DNA of 64,000 bases, from assembly GCF_947039605.1 (NCBI RefSeq), contig NZ_CAMQZG010000015.1, positions 1-64,000 of the forward strand, given 5' to 3'. Positions 41,567 to 50,332 of this stretch are shown here, piece by piece (the stretch's first letter is position 1; each line of letters starts with the position of its first letter). The notes beneath the pieces are model-generated. The model did no database searches, was not told the DNA's origin, and saw nothing but the letters and a program-made list of their open reading frames with translations. The position numbers and the translations under genes are program-made. The DNA is from an uncultured Clostridium sp. GTDB taxonomy: Bacteria > Bacillota > Clostridia > Clostridiales > Clostridiaceae.

Positions 41567-41690
41567 ATAAAAGCTACCAAGAAATAAATGGTTGTATAGC
41601 AAGAGCGTGTTAATAAACCCTCCTGCATTATACAACTATTTTTTATACCCATACTTGAGTAAGAACCAAATAAATCTTAGTAGCTTTTAT
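41567..41690 (-). ncRNA. candidate structured intergenic RNA element
   Basis: 16-bp closing stem ATAAAAGCTACCAAGA/TCTTAGTAGCTTTTAT and an internal GTTGTATA..GCAGGAG / CTCTTGC..TATACAAC hairpin; the two non-Watson-Crick positions are G-U on the minus strand but A/C mismatches on the plus strand. Confidence 0.5.
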
Positions 41691-41719
41691 AATATATTTT
41701 TAAATATAGGGAAGCATTG

Positions 41720-42319
41720 TTATTTTGGCTTTTTAATAAAAAGCCCATTTATACTATTTTCTAATAATGAATATGCTACTTCTACAAAATGTGCTGTAAT
41801 ATCCATATCACTAAAAATTACCTTCGCATATTCTTTTGCACATATAAAATTTTCCCATTTTGCATCTATATAATCAAATTCTGTTAAATTTGCTCTATTA
41901 CTTAATTTCTCTGCTTTTCTTATTAACTCTTCTAAATTTGCTTTTCCTTTAATCTCTACTAATGACTCTATACTATTACGAAGTTTCTCTTTTAGCTCTA
42001 GTGCTTGAGATTTTGTGATGTTTTTAATATCTTCTATCGAGCTCGTAATCTCTATATCATTTTCTAAAAATCTCCATGTTTTTTTTGTATATAAACATTT
42101 ATTTAACTTATTAGCTTCGTTAATAATAACTATTAAATCTTTATATTCAATTTCTTTATCTATGCTAAAAAATTTTAATTTTTTACATACTCTAGTTAAT
42201 TCCTCTTGGTTATACATATTTTCAAAAAATTCTAATACTTTCCCCTTTACATCTACTATTTCTTTTAAAATCATTTCACTTGCATACATTTCACATACAT
42301 CCTTTTCTCTATATTTCAC
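41720..42319 (-). CDS. hypothetical protein with FIVAR-like C-terminal segment
   Basis: KANLEELIRKAEKLSNRANLTEFDYIDAKWENFICAKEYAKVIFSDMDITAHFVEVAYSLLENSI resembles FIVAR; start codon appears to be GTG; no signal peptide. Confidence 0.55.
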   Translation of the reverse strand: MKYREKDVCEMYASEMILKEIVDVKGKVLEFFENMYNQEELTRVCKKLKFFSIDKEIEYKDLIVIINEANKLNKCLYTKKTWRFLENDIEITSSIEDIKNITKSQALELKEKLRNSIESLVEIKGKANLEELIRKAEKLSNRANLTEFDYIDAKWENFICAKEYAKVIFSDMDITAHFVEVAYSLLENSINGLFIKKPK

Positions 42320-42364
42320 CTTATCTTAAATCTACTTTTCACACCTTTTATTTTATAAATCCTA

Positions 42365-42508
42365 CTAAGTTACCGATTCTAGTGAATATATTTCTATATC
42401 TTTTGCAAGGTCATTATTTTTTTTTCTAACTTTTTGATTAATATTATTTATACTTACTCCATTAATCGTATTTATTAAAAATATCATCAAAATAACTTTT
42501 TTTCTCAT
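42365..42508 (-). CDS. unannotated small peptide downstream of the c-di-GMP-I riboswitch
   Basis: ATG..TAG 47 aa: MRKKVILMIFLINTINGVSINNINQKVRKKNNDLAKDIEIYSLESVT; GGAGGG RBS 7 nt upstream; N-terminal hydrophobic segment. Confidence 0.65.
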   Translation of the reverse strand: MRKKVILMIFLINTINGVSINNINQKVRKKNNDLAKDIEIYSLESVT

Positions 42509-42554
42509 AATCAATTCCCTCCTGATAATTTTAAAAAATCCCTCAGAAGTACAT

Positions 42555-42589
42555 AAAAAAAGTTACTCTAAACAAAGAGTAACTTTTTT
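42555..42589 (-). terminator. riboswitch expression-platform terminator
   Basis: Minus strand AAAAAAGTTACTCT-ttgttt-AGAGTAACTTTTTTT between aptamer and small ORF. Confidence 0.85.
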
Positions 42590-42639
42590 CCAATATATAA
42601 AAATCACTTCTTATATACCTTCAAACAAAAAGTAATACA

Positions 42640-42735
42640 AATGTACTCTTTGGCAACTGGCTGACTTGGTCTTAACAACTTTAGTCCCTATAGCTTTGCG
42701 TCACTAGATTTCTCTAACTTTGCCGTATTCTATTG
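42640..42735 (-). promoter_or_regulatory. cyclic di-GMP-I (GEMM-I) riboswitch aptamer
   Basis: Minus strand GGCAAAG-ttagaGAAAtctagtg-ACGCAAAGC-tatagggactaaag...gtc-AGCCAG-TTGCC: GNRA tetraloop hairpin, ACGCAAAGC and AGCCAG landmarks all present. Confidence 0.93.
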
Positions 42736-42818
42736 AATATAATTTACCATATAAGAATTTATTTAACAATAAATATAGTTTATTGTTTACATTTTTTTAA
42801 CTTTTAATATTAAAATTT

Positions 42819-43289
42819 TTATAATTCTTTTGCTAACGGGCAATTTTTCTTAAATAATTCTATGATTTTTTTGTTTTTACTCACAATCATAGTAAGCGAA
42901 CTATCAAATGCTATAATTTCAAATTCACCTAATGGATTTTGGATAATTGGCTCAACTCCCCATATCTTTGGATTTCCATCTAAACTTGGCAAATCATAAC
43001 TTAATACACTCTCTAATGCAATCTCTTTAGAAAATGCTATCAAAACACCCCATATCCATTGAAAATCTTCTCCTTTTTTAATAAGCTCTGTTAGTTCTTT
43101 TCCACTCATCCACGAATAATTCCTTGATAATTTATTTTCTATCTCCTCATCCATTGAATATCCTTCATAATTTGTTATAAGAAAATTATATTCAAGTTGC
43201 ATATTATCAATTGCTTGAAAAACTTCTCCCATCTGTGTTTGTATTCCCTCTTCTAATGTAACTCTTTTAAGCATAATATCTCCTCCCAA
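42819..43289 (-). CDS. hypothetical protein
   Basis: Intact ORF; no family recognised. Likely start MLKRVTLEEG. Confidence 0.6.
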   Translation of the reverse strand: MGGDIMLKRVTLEEGIQTQMGEVFQAIDNMQLEYNFLITNYEGYSMDEEIENKLSRNYSWMSGKELTELIKKGEDFQWIWGVLIAFSKEIALESVLSYDLPSLDGNPKIWGVEPIIQNPLGEFEIIAFDSSLTMIVSKNKKIIELFKKNCPLAKEL

Positions 43290-43423
43290 TATTTCATAAT
43301 AAAATAAATCACTTTTTCTATATATTTATATCATATAAATTTGTCTTCTCAATTATTACACAGCAATCATTTACAATATTCAAAAAATTTCTCTAAAAAA
43401 AAAGAACACTAATAAGTGCTCTT

Positions 43424-43909
43424 TTAGCATATTCTTGCTTCAATAAATATTGAAGTTGCTTTATATATTTTTCTACAACTAAATTTCCTTGCATATACAG
43501 TTTGGACATATGGTGCTATAAAAACCCTATTAGCTCTTATTAAAGCTTTTATATCTAACTTCTTTAAATTCTCTGGAACTATAATAAATAGACTTTTATA
43601 GACTTCATTATAAATTATATGAACTGGCTCATCTGTACTTACTCCACTATACGTTATTTTTTCATTTATTTTAACAATTATAATTAATTTTGTTCCTGTT
43701 AATTTTTGTCCTTCATTTGATATTCCTATTTCTGTTTTAATAACCTGTATATCCTCTACCTCTGGCCATATCTTTATAGAATTTACAGAATCAATATCAG
43801 GGTCTGTATTTTCTAGTTCTAAGAATTCTGCAAATTCTAATTCTTTAAAATATATTGGATTCTCTGGATATATATTTTCATTACTTATGATATTTGTTTT
43901 TAAATTCAT
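43424..43909 (-). CDS. SPOCS (DUF3794)-like protein
   Basis: IWPEVEDIQVIKTEIGISNEGQKLTGTKLIIIVKINEKITYSG resembles the SPOCS repeats of its neighbours. Confidence 0.75.
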   Translation of the reverse strand: MNLKTNIISNENIYPENPIYFKELEFAEFLELENTDPDIDSVNSIKIWPEVEDIQVIKTEIGISNEGQKLTGTKLIIIVKINEKITYSGVSTDEPVHIIYNEVYKSLFIIVPENLKKLDIKALIRANRVFIAPYVQTVYARKFSCRKIYKATSIFIEARIC

Positions 43910-43918
43910 TTCTCCCTC

Positions 43919-44395
43919 CTAACAAACACTTCCTGTAAGAACTAAACTAATACTTGAATAAATACTTCTTGGTCCATTCTCTTTAATATAAATATCTTCT
44001 ACAAGTATACTTGGTGCTATATATGACTTCTCTCTTGTTCCACTTGGTAAAACAACCCCACCACTATAAGCCGTTTCATAAAAAAAATTATTTATTAGTT
44101 GGCATTTTTGATCTGTTAAGTACTGAATTTTAACTTTTATATTACCAGATATAAATAATTTATATCCTGTAAGTCTAACCCCTTCTACAGATTTCCCTAC
44201 TGGTGTTTTAATAAGATATGAATCAATAATATTTGTTTCTATACTTACTCTAGTTATCTGAATCATATCAGGCTTATAACTAGGAACAAGACTAATTTCA
44301 TCTATACTTATCTGCTTAAATGCATTATTATTTTTTGAAATATCAATATTGTCTATACCTTCATATTCTATTAAATCTCTTATAACAGATGACAC
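43919..44395 (-). CDS. SPOCS (DUF3794)-like protein
   Basis: KQISIDEISLVPSYKPDMIQITRVSIETNI...GKSVEGVRLTGYKLFISGNIKVKIQY. Confidence 0.78.
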   Translation of the reverse strand: MSSVIRDLIEYEGIDNIDISKNNNAFKQISIDEISLVPSYKPDMIQITRVSIETNIIDSYLIKTPVGKSVEGVRLTGYKLFISGNIKVKIQYLTDQKCQLINNFFYETAYSGGVVLPSGTREKSYIAPSILVEDIYIKENGPRSIYSSISLVLTGSVC

Positions 44396-44415
44396 TTCTC
44401 TCTTCCTCCTATTCT

Positions 44416-47400
44416 TTAGACTGATAAAATTTTAGCAACTAATAATATCGTTGTATTATTAAAAAACTCTCTCTTATTTATTCTTTTATGATATATATTT
44501 TCTATTTTACCTTCAACTTCAACCCTACTATTTATATTAAACCCTACAGGCATTATTATATAATCACTAAATAACATTTCATAACCAGCTGAATAAACAG
44601 CCTGCGAATCATTTTTTGATGTATATTCTATAGTTTCATTTATAACACCATTCACAATTAACTTGTATCCACTTAGGACCTGCCCCTCTATAGAATTAAC
44701 TATAGGTGTTTCTACTAAATGTGTACTCAATATTTCAACTCTTGCAATAACATTATCTATTTCTTCTATATCTGGCTTCTCTTTCGGAATTTCTAAATAT
44801 TCATCTTTATCAATCTGTCTAAAGTTAGATAATGCTATATCAACCGTTTCTAAATTTTTAGTTTCTATCTCACTAATATCTCTTCCATTTGACCCATCCA
44901 TTAAAATATAAGAATATTTAACATAAGTCTTTGTCCTTATATCTAATTTCGAACTGGTTTTTTTAACCTTTACCTTATATTTTATTATTTTAACATCCGC
45001 TATATTTATGTTTCCTATAATTATTCCCTTTGTTATATTAACATTATTTACAAATTCACCATCTATAGAAAAACTTCTATTTACAAGTTCTACCCCCTCA
45101 AATAATTCATCTATAAAAAGAACATTTAAAGTATCCCTATCACCTGTATTTATAATTGTTACTTCATATGCTATTTCATCTCCAAGCCTTACAAAATCTT
45201 TATCTGATTTTTTATAAATTTCAACCTCTATTTTGTTTATATAAATTCTACACTCCTCAGTTTCAACATGATTATTATAATACTCCTGATTTTGTATTTT
45301 ATAATTATATATTGCAAATGCCTTTATTAATGCATATCCATTTACCTCTGGCTTTTTAATAACCTTAAACTCACACTTTATTTCAATTGATTCTCCAACC
45401 TCTATTTTATCTATATTTATACCTGAAATTATACTCTCATCTACCTTTGGCTTACTATTTATACTTACACTCCCCTCAACAAACTCTAATTCTGCTGAAA
45501 GAATATCCGTTACAACAATTTCCTCTAAATGCATATCACCAGTGTTTGAAAGTACAATTCTAAGGTCAACTACTTCTCCTATAATTACACACTCTTTACT
45601 TATATATTTCTTAATGCAAAGACTAGGATTATAAAGCTCTAATATATTTTCAATTTTTGTACTTCCACTTATTTTACTGCTATTAACCTCATCTATTTGT
45701 ATTTGTGCATCTATCTCAATATGTGTTTTCTTTCTTGTATATATAACATCTGTTGCCTTTAAATTAAACTTTAATGTTTTTTCACTATGGCCACAAATAT
45801 CACGAAAGTTTATCCCCGCCTTTAGTTCCCCTAAATATTCCCCTCCATCTAAAACCGCTGATATTACATCAAATTCTTTTTCAAAAGGATATACTACAAC
45901 TACATTATTTAAAGTAATCTCGCCTTTATTAATTAGAATAATTTCCACCTCAAATATTTCACCAACGATTACTTTTTCCTTTGAAAAGTTCATTTCCACC
46001 TTTAAATCATATTTTAAAATTTCAAGTGAAACTTCTTCTTTTTCTAGCTCAACACTAAATATTTTTCCACAAACCATATAATCATATGATGAGGTTGTAA
46101 TAAGTTTAACCTCTTTATTAACTGATTTAATTTCCGAACTTATCAATATATCAAAAGAAATATCTACCATCTGTCCTGCTGCTAAAACTGCAAAATCTAT
46201 TCCCTTTAAAATAGATAAATAAGATTTTTCTCCATCAATTATTAAATTTTCCTCATAAATAATTCCCTCTTCTAAATACTCTTTTAATGAAAAATCTCTT
46301 GCATTAGTATCTCCTATATTTTTTACTAAAATATTACATCTTACTAAATCGCCAACTATTGCTCTATCTTTATTAAGTGATTTTTCTATTTGTATTTTAG
46401 ATACAATATTTGCAACACTCAACGTATTAAATGTAAAACTTCTAGTAATTTTCTTATAATCTACTAAATACTCATATTCTAGAGTTGGAGTAAAATCTAA
46501 TATATTTCTATCAGAGCTTATAACCCTAAGACTGTATTTTATCTCAATAATCTGCTTTATCTTAATACAATCTAGTACTACTCCATAATTTCCTGTATCA
46601 AAATAAAACTCTTCACCATCCACAATAATACTATCACTATTAAACATTGTTCCCTGAACTACTAAATCTTTCAATAACAATTTCTCTATATTAACATTCC
46701 CTGTATTTTCAAATCTCACAGTAAAATTTATAATATCGCCAACTGTTGTAACAGATTTATCTGATATAAATAAAACATCTTCATTTGATATATTTCCATA
46801 AATAATATTAGTTCTAACCATATTACTTTCAAATACTATTATTTCTCCCTCTTCTGACTTATTTGTTTTAAACTCACCTCTAGCACTTGCCCTATTTACA
46901 ACTTCATCTTTTTGTTCTATCACCTTGTTTAAATAAACTTTAAATTCTATCTCTACACTTTCATCAATATCTATTTTTCCAACCTCAATAAAAGTTAAAC
47001 TTTTGCATTCATGACCTACCCTATTTATTTTCAAACTTCCTTTTTCAAATAAAAGTGCTCCATCAATTAAATCTTTTATAATAACATTCTCAGCTATAAT
47101 ATTTCCTATATTTTTTACATATATTTTATAACCTAAAGACCCATCAAAAGAAATACTTTCCTTATCACAACTTTTTTCTATATATAATTTAGGATTTAAT
47201 ATATCTAAATTTATAGTTTCTACTTTATACCCAGCGGTTCTATTAGAAATTAAAACTTCAAAATCATCAGCTCCTACCGCTGCAATATATGGCTCATAAG
47301 ACCAAATACCTGTATCTCTATTTATCTGTGCAACTCCTTTTCTAGCACCATTTTTTATACTATAATTAAACTCTCCCTCAATATAATTATTAATTCTTTC

Positions 47401-48930
47401 ATTTATAGTCTTATTATTTAGTAGCTCATATATACTTTCTCTCTCATCATCTCTAAAACTTGCTATCGAAACTTCTTCAATTCCTTCCCTAACAATAATT
47501 TCAACCTTTATTTTTATATCTTTACTATTTTCTTTAAAAGAAACTACAAAATAATCATTTCCTTTAAAATTACAGTTAGGAATATATGCCCAATTCCCAT
47601 TTGTTATATTTATATTTAATGATCCATAGTCAACATTTTCTAAAATTTCAAATTCTGTAATTTCAGTCCCTTTTTTATTTAATCGCCCTCTTCCTATATC
47701 ATTTTCATCAATATATTCTTTTTTTATTATCTGATTAATTTGAATATCACCTTCATAGTAATCAATACTACACTCTTCTATATCAAAACTTTCTATCCTA
47801 CTATTATTTTTTTCTTGTACTCCTATAAACTTTGAATTTTCTTGTTTTTCTGTACTATTCTCCATATTTTTTTTATTTAAATACCGTCCAAATTCTTCTT
47901 TTACTATCCCTCTATCTCCAAGTCTTGAAGCTCTAGCCCCATTTAAACTTATTATTATTTTATAAATATTCCCCGTTACATTATCAATTGCATATATGTA
48001 TCCGAGCTGATCAGAAAACATTATACTTACCTCACATCTATCTATACCACCAGTTAATATTAAAGTTGTAACCTCTCCACTATTAACATCAATCCTTTTA
48101 AGTTCATTTGTATTTTTTCCTATACCATAAATATTATTATCAACAATATTATGTGTGAATGCATCTAAATTAATTTTCATATTTAACTTTATAAAATCAT
48201 TTTTCAACTTACAAAACTCGCTATCATATGGATTCAATGAAAGTACAAATATTTTATCATCATTCTTATTCATAAAATACAATTCACCAGCAACACTTAT
48301 ATTACTTATAATTTTTTCTAAATTATACTTTGAAAGGCCATCTATATTAGCTATCTTTAATATTTCATTGTTTTCAGTTAATCTAAATACCTCATTATTT
48401 TTATTACCTGAAATAAAATAATAATTTTCATCCATTTTGTTATAATTAACATTTGAAAAATCCATATTTATATTCATGTTAAATTCAAACATTATTTCTC
48501 CATTAAATGTATCTACTAAAAAAACATCTCCTATCGGTGAAATTACAACTCTTTCATTATTTTTAACTACAAAAAAAGAATTCATATTATCATGTGAGAA
48601 ATTTATATTTTCTATGAATTTTGCAGTTAGAATATCCTCTTTTGTAACTTCTATCTTATAAGATTTATAATTTGTAGAATTTCTAAACTTTTTTATATTC
48701 CCAAATTTATTTTTTCCTTTAATATCTTCAATTACCTTATATACTCCCACTTCCTTAATATTATCAAAAAAATAAAAACCATCTTTATCCGTTCTTCCTC
48801 TTAGAACTTCCCCTCTTACACCTATAAGTACTATATCAACACCATCTATTCCTTTATACTCGCTTGAACTACTATCAAATACTCTCCCTGATATTTTTAT
48901 TCCCACATATACCACTCCTAACATCACCAT
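44416..48930 (-). CDS. large multidomain DUF11-repeat protein with Cna-B-like N-terminus and C-terminal SPOCS domain
   Basis: 1504 aa; 'ISGRVFDSSSSEYKGIDGVDIVLIG' Cna-B-like start, at least six DUF11-type repeats ('VGDxIxxxVxxxNTGDxxxxxxxxxD'), C-terminal 'IPKEKPDIEEIDNV..EGQVLSGYKLIVNGVINETIEYTS'. Confidence 0.85.
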   Translation of the reverse strand: MVMLGVVYVGIKISGRVFDSSSSEYKGIDGVDIVLIGVRGEVLRGRTDKDGFYFFDNIKEVGVYKVIEDIKGKNKFGNIKKFRNSTNYKSYKIEVTKEDILTAKFIENINFSHDNMNSFFVVKNNERVVISPIGDVFLVDTFNGEIMFEFNMNINMDFSNVNYNKMDENYYFISGNKNNEVFRLTENNEILKIANIDGLSKYNLEKIISNISVAGELYFMNKNDDKIFVLSLNPYDSEFCKLKNDFIKLNMKINLDAFTHNIVDNNIYGIGKNTNELKRIDVNSGEVTTLILTGGIDRCEVSIMFSDQLGYIYAIDNVTGNIYKIIISLNGARASRLGDRGIVKEEFGRYLNKKNMENSTEKQENSKFIGVQEKNNSRIESFDIEECSIDYYEGDIQINQIIKKEYIDENDIGRGRLNKKGTEITEFEILENVDYGSLNINITNGNWAYIPNCNFKGNDYFVVSFKENSKDIKIKVEIIVREGIEEVSIASFRDDERESIYELLNNKTINERINNYIEGEFNYSIKNGARKGVAQINRDTGIWSYEPYIAAVGADDFEVLISNRTAGYKVETINLDILNPKLYIEKSCDKESISFDGSLGYKIYVKNIGNIIAENVIIKDLIDGALLFEKGSLKINRVGHECKSLTFIEVGKIDIDESVEIEFKVYLNKVIEQKDEVVNRASARGEFKTNKSEEGEIIVFESNMVRTNIIYGNISNEDVLFISDKSVTTVGDIINFTVRFENTGNVNIEKLLLKDLVVQGTMFNSDSIIVDGEEFYFDTGNYGVVLDCIKIKQIIEIKYSLRVISSDRNILDFTPTLEYEYLVDYKKITRSFTFNTLSVANIVSKIQIEKSLNKDRAIVGDLVRCNILVKNIGDTNARDFSLKEYLEEGIIYEENLIIDGEKSYLSILKGIDFAVLAAGQMVDISFDILISSEIKSVNKEVKLITTSSYDYMVCGKIFSVELEKEEVSLEILKYDLKVEMNFSKEKVIVGEIFEVEIILINKGEITLNNVVVVYPFEKEFDVISAVLDGGEYLGELKAGINFRDICGHSEKTLKFNLKATDVIYTRKKTHIEIDAQIQIDEVNSSKISGSTKIENILELYNPSLCIKKYISKECVIIGEVVDLRIVLSNTGDMHLEEIVVTDILSAELEFVEGSVSINSKPKVDESIISGINIDKIEVGESIEIKCEFKVIKKPEVNGYALIKAFAIYNYKIQNQEYYNNHVETEECRIYINKIEVEIYKKSDKDFVRLGDEIAYEVTIINTGDRDTLNVLFIDELFEGVELVNRSFSIDGEFVNNVNITKGIIIGNINIADVKIIKYKVKVKKTSSKLDIRTKTYVKYSYILMDGSNGRDISEIETKNLETVDIALSNFRQIDKDEYLEIPKEKPDIEEIDNVIARVEILSTHLVETPIVNSIEGQVLSGYKLIVNGVINETIEYTSKNDSQAVYSAGYEMLFSDYIIMPVGFNINSRVEVEGKIENIYHKRINKREFFNNTTILLVAKILSV

Positions 48931-49037
48931 TAAAACTTCTTCTGATATATGTATATGTAAACTTCTCCATAAAAAGTAAAAGTAAAAACATATAAAATGC
49001 TTTTACTTTTATAAATCAATTTAATTTTTATTTTTAA

Positions 49038-49607
49038 TTAACAATTACAATTATCTAAACTACAAACTGTTCCACCACAATTTGTTCCACTAATTCCTGT
49101 TGAAACTACTTTTTCTCTTCCTCTAGCAGCTTTTCCAACTAAAATTGTAAATCTTGTTCCATTTCCACCATCTGTACATCTACAAATATCAAATTGATAA
49201 TATCCATTACAGTCTGTAATAGTATGAGCGATTCCTTCCATACCATTATTACTTACTCTTACTAATTTTAAATAAGCATAAGGCACAGAATTTCCATCAC
49301 AATCTCTAATTTGTCCCCAAACTCTTACTGTTTCTCTTGTTCCAACTGTAATATCAGCTTTAATTTCTGAATCACATTCGTCAATATCAAAATCTACACT
49401 ATTACCTACAACGTACTGTCTTAAATACTCATCACATTCGTCTATAGGTGATCCACCATTTCCGCCACATCCTGAACCTGACCCAGTGTTTCCACCACAG
49501 CCTGAACCTGATCCACTGTTTCCTCCGCAACCTGTTCCTGACCCAGTGTTTCCACCACATCCTGAACCATAATATGCTGAATTGCTATTGAAATAATTTT
49601 TACTCAT
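49038..49607 (-). CDS. Cys/Gly-repeat protein with carboxypeptidase-regulatory-like domain; probable spore-surface protein
   Basis: N-terminal (GSGCGGNT/S) repeats, then VWGQIRDCDGNSVPYAYLKLVRV...DCNGYYQFDICRC. Confidence 0.75.
   Translation of the reverse strand: MSKNYFNSNSAYYGSGCGGNTGSGTGCGGNSGSGSGCGGNTGSGSGCGGNGGSPIDECDEYLRQYVVGNSVDFDIDECDSEIKADITVGTRETVRVWGQIRDCDGNSVPYAYLKLVRVSNNGMEGIAHTITDCNGYYQFDICRCTDGGNGTRFTILVGKAARGREKVVSTGISGTNCGGTVCSLDNCNC
49459..49568 (-). repeat. 24-bp coding tandem repeats (GSGCGGNx)
   Basis: Repeated CCACCACA(T/G)CCTGAACCTGA(C/T)CCAxTGTTT units on the plus strand. Confidence 0.8.
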
Positions 49608-49701
49608 TACTTTTTCCTCCGGTTGTTTAAATATAATATACTATATTCACTTTTCTCTTAATTTGCTACTCCCTTTAATAAAATTATATAAAATAATTTT
49701 A

Positions 49702-50133
49702 TTAAATTAAGATATCACCATCACTTATTTTAACTAAATAATCATCTATATCGTAATCTCTATAAATAACAAATTGAAAGTAACCAATTGCATCTGAAAT
49801 AGCATCTGCTTTATTTAAATAAGTTACTTGGCTATTGCATATGACCTGTTTAAACAAATTAATCATAACACCGCTTACACCTGTATTAAATTCATCCTTT
49901 ACATACCCACTTATTTTTAAATATTTTATTTTATTCAAGGTACAATCTAATCTATAACTTGAAGATTCATATTTTATATTCATAATATCTAAATATTCGC
50001 TTTCTATATATTCAGCCTCTTCTATTACATAGTCGCACTTTAACCCTTTTTTTCTTTCGCAAAGTTTACTTGTTCTATAATTGTTTATCATATCCTTATC
50101 CCTAGTCTCTCTTATATACCTGCTAGTGCCCAT
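49702..50133 (-). CDS. hypothetical protein with Cna-B/carboxypeptidase-regulatory-like segment
   Basis: ISGYVKDEFNTGVSGVMINLF...DAIGYFQFVIYRDYDIDDYLVKISDG. Confidence 0.65.
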   Translation of the reverse strand: MGTSRYIRETRDKDMINNYRTSKLCERKKGLKCDYVIEEAEYIESEYLDIMNIKYESSSYRLDCTLNKIKYLKISGYVKDEFNTGVSGVMINLFKQVICNSQVTYLNKADAISDAIGYFQFVIYRDYDIDDYLVKISDGDILI

Positions 50134-50332
50134 ACCTTTTAGTCACCTCCTATCTATTTTAATAAAGATTTTCTTATAATCTAATATATGTTTAAACTTC
50201 TATTTTGTTCAATATTTAAATATACAAAAAAGAACAAACATTTTACAATGCTTGTCCTTCTTAAATAGATTACTGCAATAACCTATAATTATTATACTAC
50301 ATAATTGGTAAATTATGTTATTTTTTTTAAAA

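Noticed and set aside
44663-48661. Plus-strand ORFs opposite the large DUF11 gene
   Set aside because: Antisense to a long, domain-supported CDS; no independent evidence
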